64,000 bases of DNA. Source: Hungatella sp. UBA4396. GTDB lineage: Bacteria; Bacillota; Clostridia; Lachnospirales; Lachnospiraceae. The stretch covers positions 10,531 to 74,530 of the forward strand of contig DGRE01000031.1 in assembly GCA_002389905.1 (NCBI GenBank). Direction: 5' to 3'. The position numbers were made by a program, and so were the translations under genes. Each line of letters starts with the position of its first letter. Position 1 is the first letter of the stretch. Under the pieces are notes generated by a model. It was not told the origin of the DNA and ran no database searches. It worked only from the letters and a program-made list of their open reading frames with translations. Shown in pieces: positions 8,047-16,524 of the stretch.

Positions 8047-11000
8047 GGCCCTGTCCCGGATACTTTTAAATAACTGGCACTATATCAACCGGAAAACCTT
8101 GTCCTTTAACCAGGAAATCAATTTCTTTACAGGTCATTCCGGCAGCGGAAAGTCCACGGTCATTGACGCCATGCAGATTCTCCTTTACGCCAATACCGAC
8201 GGCCGGGGATTTTTTAACAAGGCAGCAGCCGATGATTCGGACCGGAGCCTTATTGAATATTTACGGGGCATGGTAAACATCGGTGAGAATAATGAGTTCG
8301 CTTATTTGAGAAACCAGAATTTTTCCTCTGCCATTGTGCTGGAACTGAAACGAACTTTGACCCAGGAATACCAGTGCATCGGAATCGTCTTTGACGTGGA
8401 AACAGCCACCAATGAGATATCCAGAAAATTCTTCTGGCATAAAGGCCCCTTATGGGAAAATGGCTACCGGACCGGTTCCAGGGCTATGACCATCGAAGAA
8501 GTGTCCGCTTATTTGCAGACCATGTATGAGAAAGAGAATTATTTTACCACTTCCCACAATGAGCGGTTTCGCAGGCAGTTGTACGATGTATACTTAGGCG
8601 GCCTGGATTCGGAGAAGTTCCCTCTTCTCTTTAAACGGGCCATTCCCTTCCGCATGAACATCAAGCTGGAGGACTTCGTAAAGGAATACATCTGCATGGA
8701 GCAGGACATCCACATTGAGGACATGCAGGAAAGCGTTATGCAGTACGGGCGGATGCGAAAAAAGATCGAAGATACTGGGGTGGAGATCGGTTACTTAAAA
8801 GGAATCAGGGAGAAGTTTTTATCTGTCCGGGAAAAAGAAGAGGAAATACGAAGTAATACATACTTTTTCCGAAAAATGGAGATTTTGGATTATCAGGCCA
8901 GGATTCAGGCATTGGTGGATAAAACCGGCCTTGCCGGAGAGGACTTAATCCGTCTGGAAAAGCAAAAGACAGGACTGGAAGGCCAGATTGGAGACTTGAC
9001 CGTACAGGGCAATGAACTGCTTTCCCGGATTTCTTCCACCGGCTATGAAGATTTAAAAAACCAGCTGGACTCTGCAAAAGAGTTGTCTTCTCATCTGGGT
9101 AAAAGCTCCGTCAGATGGAATCAGACAGCAGAGGGCCTAAAGGCGTGGACCGATGAGGAGACAACCTCTAACCAGACCATATGGGATATTGAGGAATTTG
9201 AAAAAAACACCATTGACGGAGACAAGCTGAACCGCCTGAAAAAATCCATTGCTGAACTGGTAAAGGAAACAGAAGAAACCCGGAAAGAGGCGGAAGGCGC
9301 TCTACGGGATATCCGGAAAAAGGAACGTCAGACCAGTGAGGAACTGGCTCAGTTAAAAGCCGGAAACAAAGCTTATCCCAAGTATCTGGAACGGGCCAGG
9401 TCTTTCATTCAGCAGCGGCTTTTGGAGGAAACCGGCAAAGCGGTGGAGGTTCATGTCCTTGCAGATCTTTTGGACATCAAGGATGAAACCTGGAGAAATG
9501 CAGTGGAAGGCTATCTGGGCAACAACAAACTGTCCCTGATCGTAGCTCCTGCTTATGCCCAGGCCGCCATGGACATATATGGGGAACTGGATAAAACAGA
9601 ATATTTCAACGCTGCTGTTCTGGACACGGAAAAAGTGGGACAGAATTCCTATGAAGTGGTGAAAAACAGTCTTGCCGGGGAAGTGATAGTAAGAGAGTCT
9701 TACTTACAGCCCTATATTGACCTGCTTTTAGGCAAGGTGGTCAAATGCGGCAGCCTGGAAGAACTGCGCGGGTGTCGCATTGGTGTGACCTCTGACTGCA
9801 TGCTGTACCACACTTTCCGCTTGCAGCATATGAACCCTGACAATTATACCAGATTTGCTTACATCGGAAAGGATAGTGTCAGAAGAAGAATCCGGCTTTT
9901 GGAAAAGAATCTGACTTTTCTGGAAGAAGAGAAAAAGCCTCAGGAGCAGATTTTAAAGGAGTGCCGGCGGATTTTATCTTTAGAATCATTAAACGAAGAG
10001 ACCGGAGTTTACTTAGAGTGGCAGCAGGATATGGCGGCCCTTAAGGAAAAGGAAAAAGAAATTCGCCGCATGGAACAGAAATTGGAAAAGCTGAAGGCAC
10101 AGGACGTAGAGGCATGGGTCAGAGAAAGGGAAGCCATATTAACGCTCTGCGAAGGAAAAAGGGAAGAGCAGAGAGCAGTGGATAAGCTGATTTACGGCGT
10201 TAACGGCAGAATTGAGGGCTTTCATAAAGACTCCCTGCGGCTTCAGGAAGAGTTGGTTTTAAAAGAACGGGAATTTGAGTTTTATGAGGATTTGGAGCAG
10301 AAGGTAAATGAATTCCTGGAGAGCAGAGAAAACTGCCGGTATGACCAGCTTAAAAATGAATTTTTTGGAGAATGCCGGAAAGCAGAAGAAGCCCGGGATC
10401 AGGCTTACCAGATTCTTGTAGCTTCCAGAGGCGACTATGCCAGAAAGTACCCAAACAGGAACTTTTCCTTAACAGCAAAGGATAACGGGGAATATGACCG
10501 CCTTCTGGAACTCATGGAGTGCGGCAGCCTGGAGGAATATAAGAAAATGGCTGCCCAGCAGGCCAAGTCTGCTGTCCTTCATTTTAAGGATGATTTTATG
10601 TTCAAAATCCGAAGTGCCATAAGAGACGCCCTTTTGAGAAAGGATGAGCTGAATAAGATCATCAGCAGGCTGGACTTTGGAAAGGATAAATACCAGTTTG
10701 TCATTGGAAAGAATAAGGGGCCTGATGGAAGGTATTACGACATGTTCATGGATGATTCCCTGGAGGTAAATCCCGCGCACTTAACCGATTCTTTGGATAA
10801 CCAGATGAACTTATTTACCATGGAGCATGAAAACCAGTACGGGGAAATGATCAATGAACTGATCAATATTTTCATTCCCTCGGACAATGCCACGCCGGAG
10901 CAGATGGAGGAAGCCAAAAGGAACATGGATAAGTATGCGGATTACCGGACTTATTTATCCTTTGATATGCAGCAGATCATCCAAAACGACGATGAGATTA

Positions 11001-11398
11001 TTAAAATCCGCCTGAGCAAGATGATCAAGAAGAATTCCGGAGGCGAGGGGCAGAATCCCCTTTATGTGGCATTATTAGCCAGCTTTGCCCAGGCTTACCG
11101 CATCAGCCTGTCTCCTAAAATACAGAGAAATCCCACCCTCCGCCTGGTGGTACTTGACGAGGCATTTTCCAAAATGGATGGGGAAAAGGTGGCAAGCTGC
11201 ATTGAGCTGATCCGGGGACTGGGCTTCCAGGCCATCATCAGCGCCACCAATGACAAGATTCAAAATTACGTGGAAAACGTAGACAAGACCTTTGTCTTTG
11301 CCAATCCCAACAAAAAATCCATATCCATTCAGGAGTTTGAACGGGACAGTTTTCCCGAACTGATGAGAGAGTTAGATGAGATAGAAATGGAAGAATAA
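8027..11398 (+). CDS. jetC: JetC/MksB-type SMC-like ATPase
   Basis: A 1123-residue SMC-like ATPase, the motor of the Jet/Mks complex, expected to extrude DNA loops. It has Walker A GHSGSGKST at 36-44, long charged coiled-coil arms from about 260 to 760 around a hinge-like globular segment (about 440-620), the ABC signature 'NSGGEGQ' (Ser1004-Glu1007) and Walker B 'LVVLDEAF' with Asp1044/Glu1045. The open frame starts earlier at 7961, but the ATG at 8027 has GGAG at good spacing and begins directly before the P-loop domain. It ends 78 nt before the next gene. No JetD nuclease gene follows or precedes. Confidence 0.85.
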   Translation: MTNQNFEALSRILLNNWHYINRKTLSFNQEINFFTGHSGSGKSTVIDAMQILLYANTDGRGFFNKAAADDSDRSLIEYLRGMVNIGENNEFAYLRNQNFSSAIVLELKRTLTQEYQCIGIVFDVETATNEISRKFFWHKGPLWENGYRTGSRAMTIEEVSAYLQTMYEKENYFTTSHNERFRRQLYDVYLGGLDSEKFPLLFKRAIPFRMNIKLEDFVKEYICMEQDIHIEDMQESVMQYGRMRKKIEDTGVEIGYLKGIREKFLSVREKEEEIRSNTYFFRKMEILDYQARIQALVDKTGLAGEDLIRLEKQKTGLEGQIGDLTVQGNELLSRISSTGYEDLKNQLDSAKELSSHLGKSSVRWNQTAEGLKAWTDEETTSNQTIWDIEEFEKNTIDGDKLNRLKKSIAELVKETEETRKEAEGALRDIRKKERQTSEELAQLKAGNKAYPKYLERARSFIQQRLLEETGKAVEVHVLADLLDIKDETWRNAVEGYLGNNKLSLIVAPAYAQAAMDIYGELDKTEYFNAAVLDTEKVGQNSYEVVKNSLAGEVIVRESYLQPYIDLLLGKVVKCGSLEELRGCRIGVTSDCMLYHTFRLQHMNPDNYTRFAYIGKDSVRRRIRLLEKNLTFLEEEKKPQEQILKECRRILSLESLNEETGVYLEWQQDMAALKEKEKEIRRMEQKLEKLKAQDVEAWVREREAILTLCEGKREEQRAVDKLIYGVNGRIEGFHKDSLRLQEELVLKEREFEFYEDLEQKVNEFLESRENCRYDQLKNEFFGECRKAEEARDQAYQILVASRGDYARKYPNRNFSLTAKDNGEYDRLLELMECGSLEEYKKMAAQQAKSAVLHFKDDFMFKIRSAIRDALLRKDELNKIISRLDFGKDKYQFVIGKNKGPDGRYYDMFMDDSLEVNPAHLTDSLDNQMNLFTMEHENQYGEMINELINIFIPSDNATPEQMEEAKRNMDKYADYRTYLSFDMQQIIQNDDEIIKIRLSKMIKKNSGGEGQNPLYVALLASFAQAYRISLSPKIQRNPTLRLVVLDEAFSKMDGEKVASCIELIRGLGFQAIISATNDKIQNYVENVDKTFVFANPNKKSISIQEFERDSFPELMRELDEIEMEE

Positions 11399-11403
11399 AG
11401 GAA

Positions 11404-11432
11404 TGGACGAACCAAAGTTTTTGCTCTATAAT
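11404..11432 (+). promoter_or_regulatory. Candidate promoter for the ThyX-like/DHFR pair
   Basis: TGGACG (11404-11409) and TATAAT (11427-11432) at 17-nt spacing lie just after the jetC stop. This suggests the next two genes form their own transcription unit rather than being part of the Jet operon. Confidence 0.45.
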
Positions 11433-11476
11433 ATACAAAGCAGAGTCAAAAGGACCGGGAACAGGGAGGTAACACC

Positions 11477-12103
11477 ATGTTAAAATGTGAGAGAACCAGC
11501 GTTATGAACATAGAAAATGCCATCCGCGGCGCAAGAAATCCCATGAATAGCTGGCACAAGATGGACAGCAGCTACGACGAGGAAGGGGATTACATCTTAG
11601 GCCCCAATGATTTGGGCCTTGCCAGACGGCTTAGAAAAGCGGGAAGCGACCACCGCAAATACATCCGTCAGATTTTCGTGTCCGTGGACATTACGGCTCC
11701 TCTTTACTGGTGGAAGGAGTACGATACCTACAAGGCAGGCACCACCGCAAACTCCACCAGTACCATGCATAAGATTCACAGCAAGCCCTTTGAACTGGAG
11801 GATTTTAGCCACGACCATATGACGGAAGAGACCCTGTCATTTATGAAAACCATTGTTTCCGAGCTGGAAAAGATCCGCCTCCGTTACTTAGAAACAAAGG
11901 ATAAAAAGGACTGGTATGATTTAATTCAGCTCCTTCCCTCCAGCTACAACCAAATGAGGACATGCACCTTAAACTACGAAAACCTGATCAACATGTATTT
12001 TGCAAGGCGCAGCCATAAGCTGGTGGAATGGCATACCTTCTGTCAGTGGGTGGAAACCCTTCCTTATGGAAAAGAGCTGATTCTTGGGGAGGACGAGTCA
12101 TGA
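11477..12103 (+). CDS. Uncharacterised ThyX-like protein coupled to dihydrofolate reductase
   Basis: A 208-residue soluble protein that I have seen as a conserved hypothetical in Firmicutes and their phages. A strong GGGAGGT site lies 4-6 nt before the ATG. Residues about 55-105 hold a block 'DITAPLYWWKEYDTYKAG' followed by N-x2-S-x2-H, which I align loosely with the flavin-dependent thymidylate synthase signature (R-H-R-x2-S-x-N-x2-S-x-R-Y), though the Arg-His-Arg is not conserved. The C-terminal 'RRSHKLVEWHTFCQW' is also conserved in the group. Its stop overlaps the DHFR start by 4 nt. Established: ThyA-type dTMP synthesis needs DHFR. Inference: this protein works in folate/thymidylate metabolism. 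It has no TOPRIM or nuclease motif, so it is not JetD. Confidence 0.5.
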   Translation: MLKCERTSVMNIENAIRGARNPMNSWHKMDSSYDEEGDYILGPNDLGLARRLRKAGSDHRKYIRQIFVSVDITAPLYWWKEYDTYKAGTTANSTSTMHKIHSKPFELEDFSHDHMTEETLSFMKTIVSELEKIRLRYLETKDKKDWYDLIQLLPSSYNQMRTCTLNYENLINMYFARRSHKLVEWHTFCQWVETLPYGKELILGEDES

Positions 12104-12597
12104 ATATCATTGTTGCTGTGGATAAAAACTGGTCCATCGGCAATCAGGGCCAGCTTTTAGTCTCCATTCCTGAGGATAAAAAGCTGTTTCGGGAGGAAAC
12201 CCTTGGAAAGGTGATCGTCATGGGGCGAAAGACCCTGGAGAGCCTTCCCGGAAAGCAGCCTCTGTACGGAAGAACCAATATTGTGCTGACCAGAAATCCC
12301 GATTATAAGGTAAAGGGTGCCCTGATCTGCCACAGCGTTGAGGAGGTTTTAAAAGAGCTTCAAAAGTATAGAAGTGAAGATTGCTTCATTATAGGAGGAC
12401 AGAGCATTTACGAAGAGTTCCTGCCTTACTGCGATACAGCTCATGTGACCTACATTGATTATATTTACAGCGCCGACACCCATTTTCCTGATCTGGATCA
12501 GGACCCTTCCTGGGAAATGGCGGCAGAGAGCGAGGAACAGACGTATTTTGATCTGTGCTACACCTTCCGTATGTACCGGAGGAAGGCAGAGCTGTAA
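12100..12597 (+). CDS. folA: Dihydrofolate reductase
   Basis: A 165-residue enzyme reducing dihydrofolate to tetrahydrofolate with NADPH. It has the family opening 'MNIIVAVDKNWSIGNQGQ', the substrate-binding acid in 'IPEDKKLF' (Asp26 region), 'VIVMGRKTLESLP' for NADPH, and 'CFIIGGQSIYEEFLP'. Length is typical of bacterial DHFR. The ATG at 12100 overlaps the stop of the preceding ThyX-like gene (ATGA), so its translation is coupled to that gene. An upstream in-frame start at 12028 is ignored because it lies inside the previous gene without a ribosome site. Confidence 0.95.
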   Translation: MNIIVAVDKNWSIGNQGQLLVSIPEDKKLFREETLGKVIVMGRKTLESLPGKQPLYGRTNIVLTRNPDYKVKGALICHSVEEVLKELQKYRSEDCFIIGGQSIYEEFLPYCDTAHVTYIDYIYSADTHFPDLDQDPSWEMAAESEEQTYFDLCYTFRMYRRKAEL

Positions 12598-12622
12598 GTT
12601 TAATAATATTTTGTAATAAATA

Positions 12623-12651
12623 TTGTCAGTTACCATGAAAAATGGTAAGAT
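12623..12651 (+). promoter_or_regulatory. Promoter of nfnAB with an embedded inverted repeat
   Basis: TTGTCA (12623-12628) and TAAGAT (12646-12651) are 17 nt apart. The spacer carries TTACCAT-GAAAA-ATGGTAA (12630-12648), a 7-bp perfect inverted repeat that would suit a repressor operator. Confidence 0.55.
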
Positions 12652-12738
12652 GATAAAAGTGCTATTTTGCCTGATTGCTGGGGAAGGCTGTCAGGAAATG
12701 TAAACAGAAATATTCATGAAGATATTAGGAGGATAAAG

Positions 12739-13629
12739 ATGTATAAGATTTTAAAAGCAGAACTGTTAGCTGACAAGATCTATCTGATGGATGTGGAAGC
12801 ACCCCGGATTGCCAAGTCCTGCCAGCCAGGCGAATTTGTCATTGTCAAAATGGATGAGAAAGGAGAGAGAATTCCCCTGACCATCTGCGACTATGACCGT
12901 GAGAAGGGAAGCGTCACCATCGTATTCCAGACAGTGGGCTCAAGTACGGAGAAAATGGCATCATTGACAACAGGTGACAGCTTTGCAGATGTGGTTGGCC
13001 CTCTGGGCAATGCATCTGAATTCATTCATGAAGACATAGAGGAATTAAAGAAAAAGAAATTTTTATTCGTTGCCGGAGGCGTGGGAACAGCTCCCGTTTA
13101 TCCTCAGGTAAAATGGATGAAAGAACACGGCATTGATGTTGATGTAATCGTAGGCTCCAAGACCAAGGATTTATTGATTCTGGAGGATGCTATGAGGAAA
13201 CAGGCCGGAAATTTATATGTGACTACTGATGACGGTTCCTATGAAAGAAAAGGAATGGTTACAGAGGTGATCAAGGATCTGGTTCAGAACCAGGGGAAAA
13301 AGTATGATGTATGCGTAGCCATCGGCCCCATGATCATGATGAAGTTTGTCTGCCTTTTAACAAAGGAATTGGACATTCCTACCATTGTCAGCTTAAACCC
13401 GGTTATGGTAGACGGAACTGGCATGTGCGGTGCCTGTCGTGTTACCGTTGGTGGAGAAGTGAAGTTTGCCTGTGTAGACGGACCTGAGTTTGACGGCCAC
13501 ATGGTTAATTTTGACGAAGCAATGAAGCGCCAGATGATGTATAAATCAGAAGAAGGACGTAAAGTCTTAAAGGTGATTGAAGGCGACACACATCATGGTG
13601 GATGCGGACAGTGCGGAGGTGACGAGTAA
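12739..13629 (+). CDS. nfnA: NADH-dependent ferredoxin:NADP+ oxidoreductase subunit A (NfnA-like)
   Basis: A 296-residue flavoprotein of the sulfide dehydrogenase/dihydroorotate dehydrogenase electron-transfer family. The N-terminal FAD domain has 'RIPLTICDYD', the NAD(H) domain has 'FVAGGVGTAPVYPQ', and a C-terminal [2Fe-2S] site is formed by 'GMCGACRV' and 'KFACVDGP'. Paired with the gene that follows, it matches NfnAB, which bifurcates electrons from NADPH to NAD+ and ferredoxin or runs in reverse. Start at 12739 is set by AGGAGG 8 nt upstream; the longer frame to 12667 has none. The stop overlaps the nfnB ATG by one base (TAATG). Confidence 0.9.
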   Translation: MYKILKAELLADKIYLMDVEAPRIAKSCQPGEFVIVKMDEKGERIPLTICDYDREKGSVTIVFQTVGSSTEKMASLTTGDSFADVVGPLGNASEFIHEDIEELKKKKFLFVAGGVGTAPVYPQVKWMKEHGIDVDVIVGSKTKDLLILEDAMRKQAGNLYVTTDDGSYERKGMVTEVIKDLVQNQGKKYDVCVAIGPMIMMKFVCLLTKELDIPTIVSLNPVMVDGTGMCGACRVTVGGEVKFACVDGPEFDGHMVNFDEAMKRQMMYKSEEGRKVLKVIEGDTHHGGCGQCGGDE

Positions 13630-15017
13630 TGGATGTTTTAAAGAAAGTTCCCGTAAGGGAGCAGGACCCAAAAGTAAGAGCAACAAACTTTGAAGAAGTT
13701 TGTCTTGGATATAATGAAGAGGAAGCAATGGAAGAAGCCACTCGCTGCATTCAGTGTAAAAATCCGAAATGCGTGGTTGGCTGCCCCGTATCCATTAACA
13801 TACCGGGATTTATTCAGAAAGTAGTAGAAGGAAACCACGAAGAGGCTGCAAAGATCATTGCTGAGTCCTCCGCTCTTCCGGCTGTCTGCGGACGTGTATG
13901 TCCTCAGGAGAGCCAGTGTGAAGGGGTGTGTATCAGAGGAATCAAAGGCGAGCCTGTTTCCATCGGAAAGCTGGAGCGTTTTGTAGCAGACTGGTCCAGG
14001 GAGAACGGCTTTGTACCTGCTGCCCCTGAAACCACCAACGGCAAGAAGGTTGCAGTGATCGGTTCCGGTCCCGCAGGTTTGACATGTGCCGGAGACTTAG
14101 CTAAGATGGGCTATGAAGTTACTATATTTGAAGCCCTTCACGAGCCAGGCGGTGTATTGACCTATGGAATTCCCGAATTCCGTCTTCCAAAGGAAACTGT
14201 AGTTAAGACAGAAATCGACAACGTAAGAAAGCTTGGCGTTAAGATTGAAACCAACGTTATTATAGGCAAATCCGTGACCATTGACGAGCTTTTCGAAGAA
14301 GAAGGCTTCCAGGCCGTATTCATCGGTTCCGGAGCAGGACTTCCTATGTTTATGGGAATTCCAGGCGAAAATGCCAACGGCGTATTCTCTGCCAACGAAT
14401 ATCTGACCAGAAGCAACCTGATGAAAGCATTCCGCTCTGATTATGATACTCCTATTGCAGCAGGCAATAAAGTTGCTGTCGTAGGCGGCGGAAACGTTGC
14501 CATGGATGCGGCCAGAACCGCTCTCCGTCTTGGTGCAACTGTTTACGTGGTATATAGAAGAAGTGAGGCTGAACTTCCTGCCAGAGTGGAAGAAGTTCAC
14601 CACGCAAAGGAAGAGGGCATTATCTTCAATCTGCTGAGCAACCCCGTAGAGATTCTCACCGATGAAAAGGGCTGGGTAAACGGAATGAAATGCGTTAAGA
14701 TGGAACTTGGTGAGCCGGATGCTTCCGGAAGAAGAAGACCTGTTGAGATAGAGGGTTCTGAGTTTGTCCTTGATGTGGATACTGTTATCATGTCCCTGGG
14801 AACTTCCCCCAACCCGCTGATCTCCAACACCACCAAGGGTCTGGATATCAACAAGCGCAAATGTATTATTGCAGATGATTCCAATGGTCAGACAAGCCGT
14901 GAAGGCGTATTTGCCGGAGGCGATGCTGTGTCTGGAGCTGCAACTGTTATTCTGGCTATGGAAGCCGGACGTGCAGGTGCAAAAGGAATTGATGAATACC
15001 TTTCAAACAAGAATTAA
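13629..15017 (+). CDS. nfnB: NfnB-like flavoprotein (glutamate synthase small-chain family)
   Basis: A 462-residue subunit with the GltD fold. Two N-terminal [4Fe-4S] clusters are shown by 'CIQCKNPKCVVGCP' and 'CGRVCPQESQCEGVC'. The FAD site follows ('IGSGPAGLTCAGDLA'), then an NADPH-binding Rossmann motif 'VVGGGNVAMDAART', and the C-terminal 'GVFAGGDAVSGAATV'. Such proteins are often annotated as glutamate synthase small subunit (gltA), but the directly overlapping NfnA gene and absence of a GltB large subunit favour the ferredoxin:NADP+ bifurcating complex. It supplies NADPH in the cytoplasm of anaerobes. A terminator follows. Confidence 0.92.
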   Translation: MDVLKKVPVREQDPKVRATNFEEVCLGYNEEEAMEEATRCIQCKNPKCVVGCPVSINIPGFIQKVVEGNHEEAAKIIAESSALPAVCGRVCPQESQCEGVCIRGIKGEPVSIGKLERFVADWSRENGFVPAAPETTNGKKVAVIGSGPAGLTCAGDLAKMGYEVTIFEALHEPGGVLTYGIPEFRLPKETVVKTEIDNVRKLGVKIETNVIIGKSVTIDELFEEEGFQAVFIGSGAGLPMFMGIPGENANGVFSANEYLTRSNLMKAFRSDYDTPIAAGNKVAVVGGGNVAMDAARTALRLGATVYVVYRRSEAELPARVEEVHHAKEEGIIFNLLSNPVEILTDEKGWVNGMKCVKMELGEPDASGRRRPVEIEGSEFVLDVDTVIMSLGTSPNPLISNTTKGLDINKRKCIIADDSNGQTSREGVFAGGDAVSGAATVILAMEAGRAGAKGIDEYLSNKN

Positions 15018-15048
15018 GCTTTCTTAAATAGAAAGTGATATAAAGACA

Positions 15049-15076
15049 GGGCTGCCGGTCATCCGGCGGCCCTTTT
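15049..15076 (+). terminator. Intrinsic terminator of nfnAB
   Basis: GGGCTGCCGG-TCAT-CCGGCGGCCC with a four-T tail. It ends only 20 nt before the MATE start codon. Confidence 0.8.
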
Positions 15077-15095
15077 AGACGGAGTATAGCTACTT

Positions 15096-16466
15096 ATGAA
15101 CAGAAATGTGGATTTATTAAACGGACGTATTTTTACCTCTCTGACCAGTCTGGCTCTGCCTATTATGGCAACGGCCATGGTCCAGATGGCCTACAATCTG
15201 ACAGATATGGCCTGGATCGGCCTGATAGGCTCCTCCGCTGTGACTGCAGTGGGAGCAGGGGGCATGTACATATGGCTGTCCCAGGGCGTGGTTGCCCTGG
15301 CGAAAATGGGTGGGCAGGTAAAGGTGGCCCAGGCCCTGGGAAGCCAGAAGACGGAAGAAGCGGCAGAATACGCTTCCGGTTCTCTTCAAATGGGGATTTT
15401 ATTTGCCCTGATCTATGGGGCAGTGACATTGCTGGGAGCCAAACCGCTGATTGAATTTTTTGGATTGAGGGAGACAGCCACAGTCCGGGAAGCAGAAGCT
15501 TATTTAAGAGTTACCTGCGGCTTGGTTCTGTTCCCATTTTTAAATTCCATTATCACCGGAATTATGACGGCAATGGGAGACAGCAAAACGCCTCTGCTGG
15601 CAAACCTGACAGGCCTGGTCTTGAATATGATTCTGGACCCTCTCCTGATTTTCGGCTTTGGCCCTGTTAAAGGGACAGGAGTGTTTGGGGCGGCGGCTGC
15701 CACAGTCATGGCCCAGGCTGTTGTAACCATAGTATTCTTTTTTTCCATGAAAAAAGATCAACTGCTTTTTCATAAAGTAAAGATATTTCACAAGGTTTCC
15801 AGAGGACATATGAAGGCCATCATTCAAATCGGATTTCCGGCTTCCATACAAAATCTGATTTATACCAGTATTTCCATGGTCCTGACCCGTTTTGTGGCAG
15901 GCTTCGGCGACAAGGCTGTAGCAGTCCAGAGGGTGGGAAGCCAGATTGAATCCATTTCCTGGATGACAGCCGAGGGGTTCGGTGCTGCCATTAATTCCTT
16001 CAGCGGTCAGAATTTCGGAGCAGGGCAGATTGGAAGGGTGAAAAAAGGATATTTTACTGCGGCGGGCGTCATACTTGTATGGGGACTCCTTTGTTCGGCC
16101 CTGTTAATGGGACTGCCGGGACCAATATTCGGATTATTCATCCATGAGGCTGATGTTATCGCCCTGGGCGTGGACTATCTGGTAATCATAGGAATTTCCC
16201 AGATGTTTATGTGTGTGGAACTGACCACTGTGGGAGCCCTGTCCGGTCTGGGGAGAACCTTGCTATGCTCGGTAATCAGCGTTGTATTTACCTCTGCCAG
16301 GATTCCTCTTGCAATGATTCTGGGCAGAACAAGCCTTGGGCTCAATGGAATATGGTGGGCTTTTACCATTTCAAGCGTCGTAAAAGGGATCTTATTTTTC
16401 CTCTGTTTTCTTTGGGTGGCAAAGGACCTTTCTAAAAAAAATCTAAAATTTCTAAATAAGACTTGA
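15096..16466 (+). CDS. MATE family multidrug/cation exporter
   Basis: A 456-residue integral membrane protein with about 12 hydrophobic helices in two repeated halves, as in the NorM/DinF (MatE) family. The first half starts 'IFTSLTSLALPIMATAMVQ' with 'NLTDMAWIGLIG', and 'GDSKTPLLANLTGLVLN' closes the helix 4-5 region. MATE proteins export cationic drugs, flavins or metabolites by Na+ or H+ antiport; the substrate is unknown here. The gene begins 20 nt after the nfnB terminator with a GGAG site, so it has no room for a promoter between them and probably relies on read-through or a promoter inside nfnB. Confidence 0.92.
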   Translation: MNRNVDLLNGRIFTSLTSLALPIMATAMVQMAYNLTDMAWIGLIGSSAVTAVGAGGMYIWLSQGVVALAKMGGQVKVAQALGSQKTEEAAEYASGSLQMGILFALIYGAVTLLGAKPLIEFFGLRETATVREAEAYLRVTCGLVLFPFLNSIITGIMTAMGDSKTPLLANLTGLVLNMILDPLLIFGFGPVKGTGVFGAAAATVMAQAVVTIVFFFSMKKDQLLFHKVKIFHKVSRGHMKAIIQIGFPASIQNLIYTSISMVLTRFVAGFGDKAVAVQRVGSQIESISWMTAEGFGAAINSFSGQNFGAGQIGRVKKGYFTAAGVILVWGLLCSALLMGLPGPIFGLFIHEADVIALGVDYLVIIGISQMFMCVELTTVGALSGLGRTLLCSVISVVFTSARIPLAMILGRTSLGLNGIWWAFTISSVVKGILFFLCFLWVAKDLSKKNLKFLNKT

Positions 16467-16524
16467 ATTTTACCTCTGTTTTAAGTAACATATAAGGTAG
16501 AAAATACTCAAAAAGGAACAGACG

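Noticed and set aside
11403..11481. 26-codon frame (starts MDEPKFLLYN) between jetC and the ThyX-like gene
   Set aside because: Considered as a jetD fragment; it overlaps the candidate promoter, has poor start spacing and no JetD likeness.
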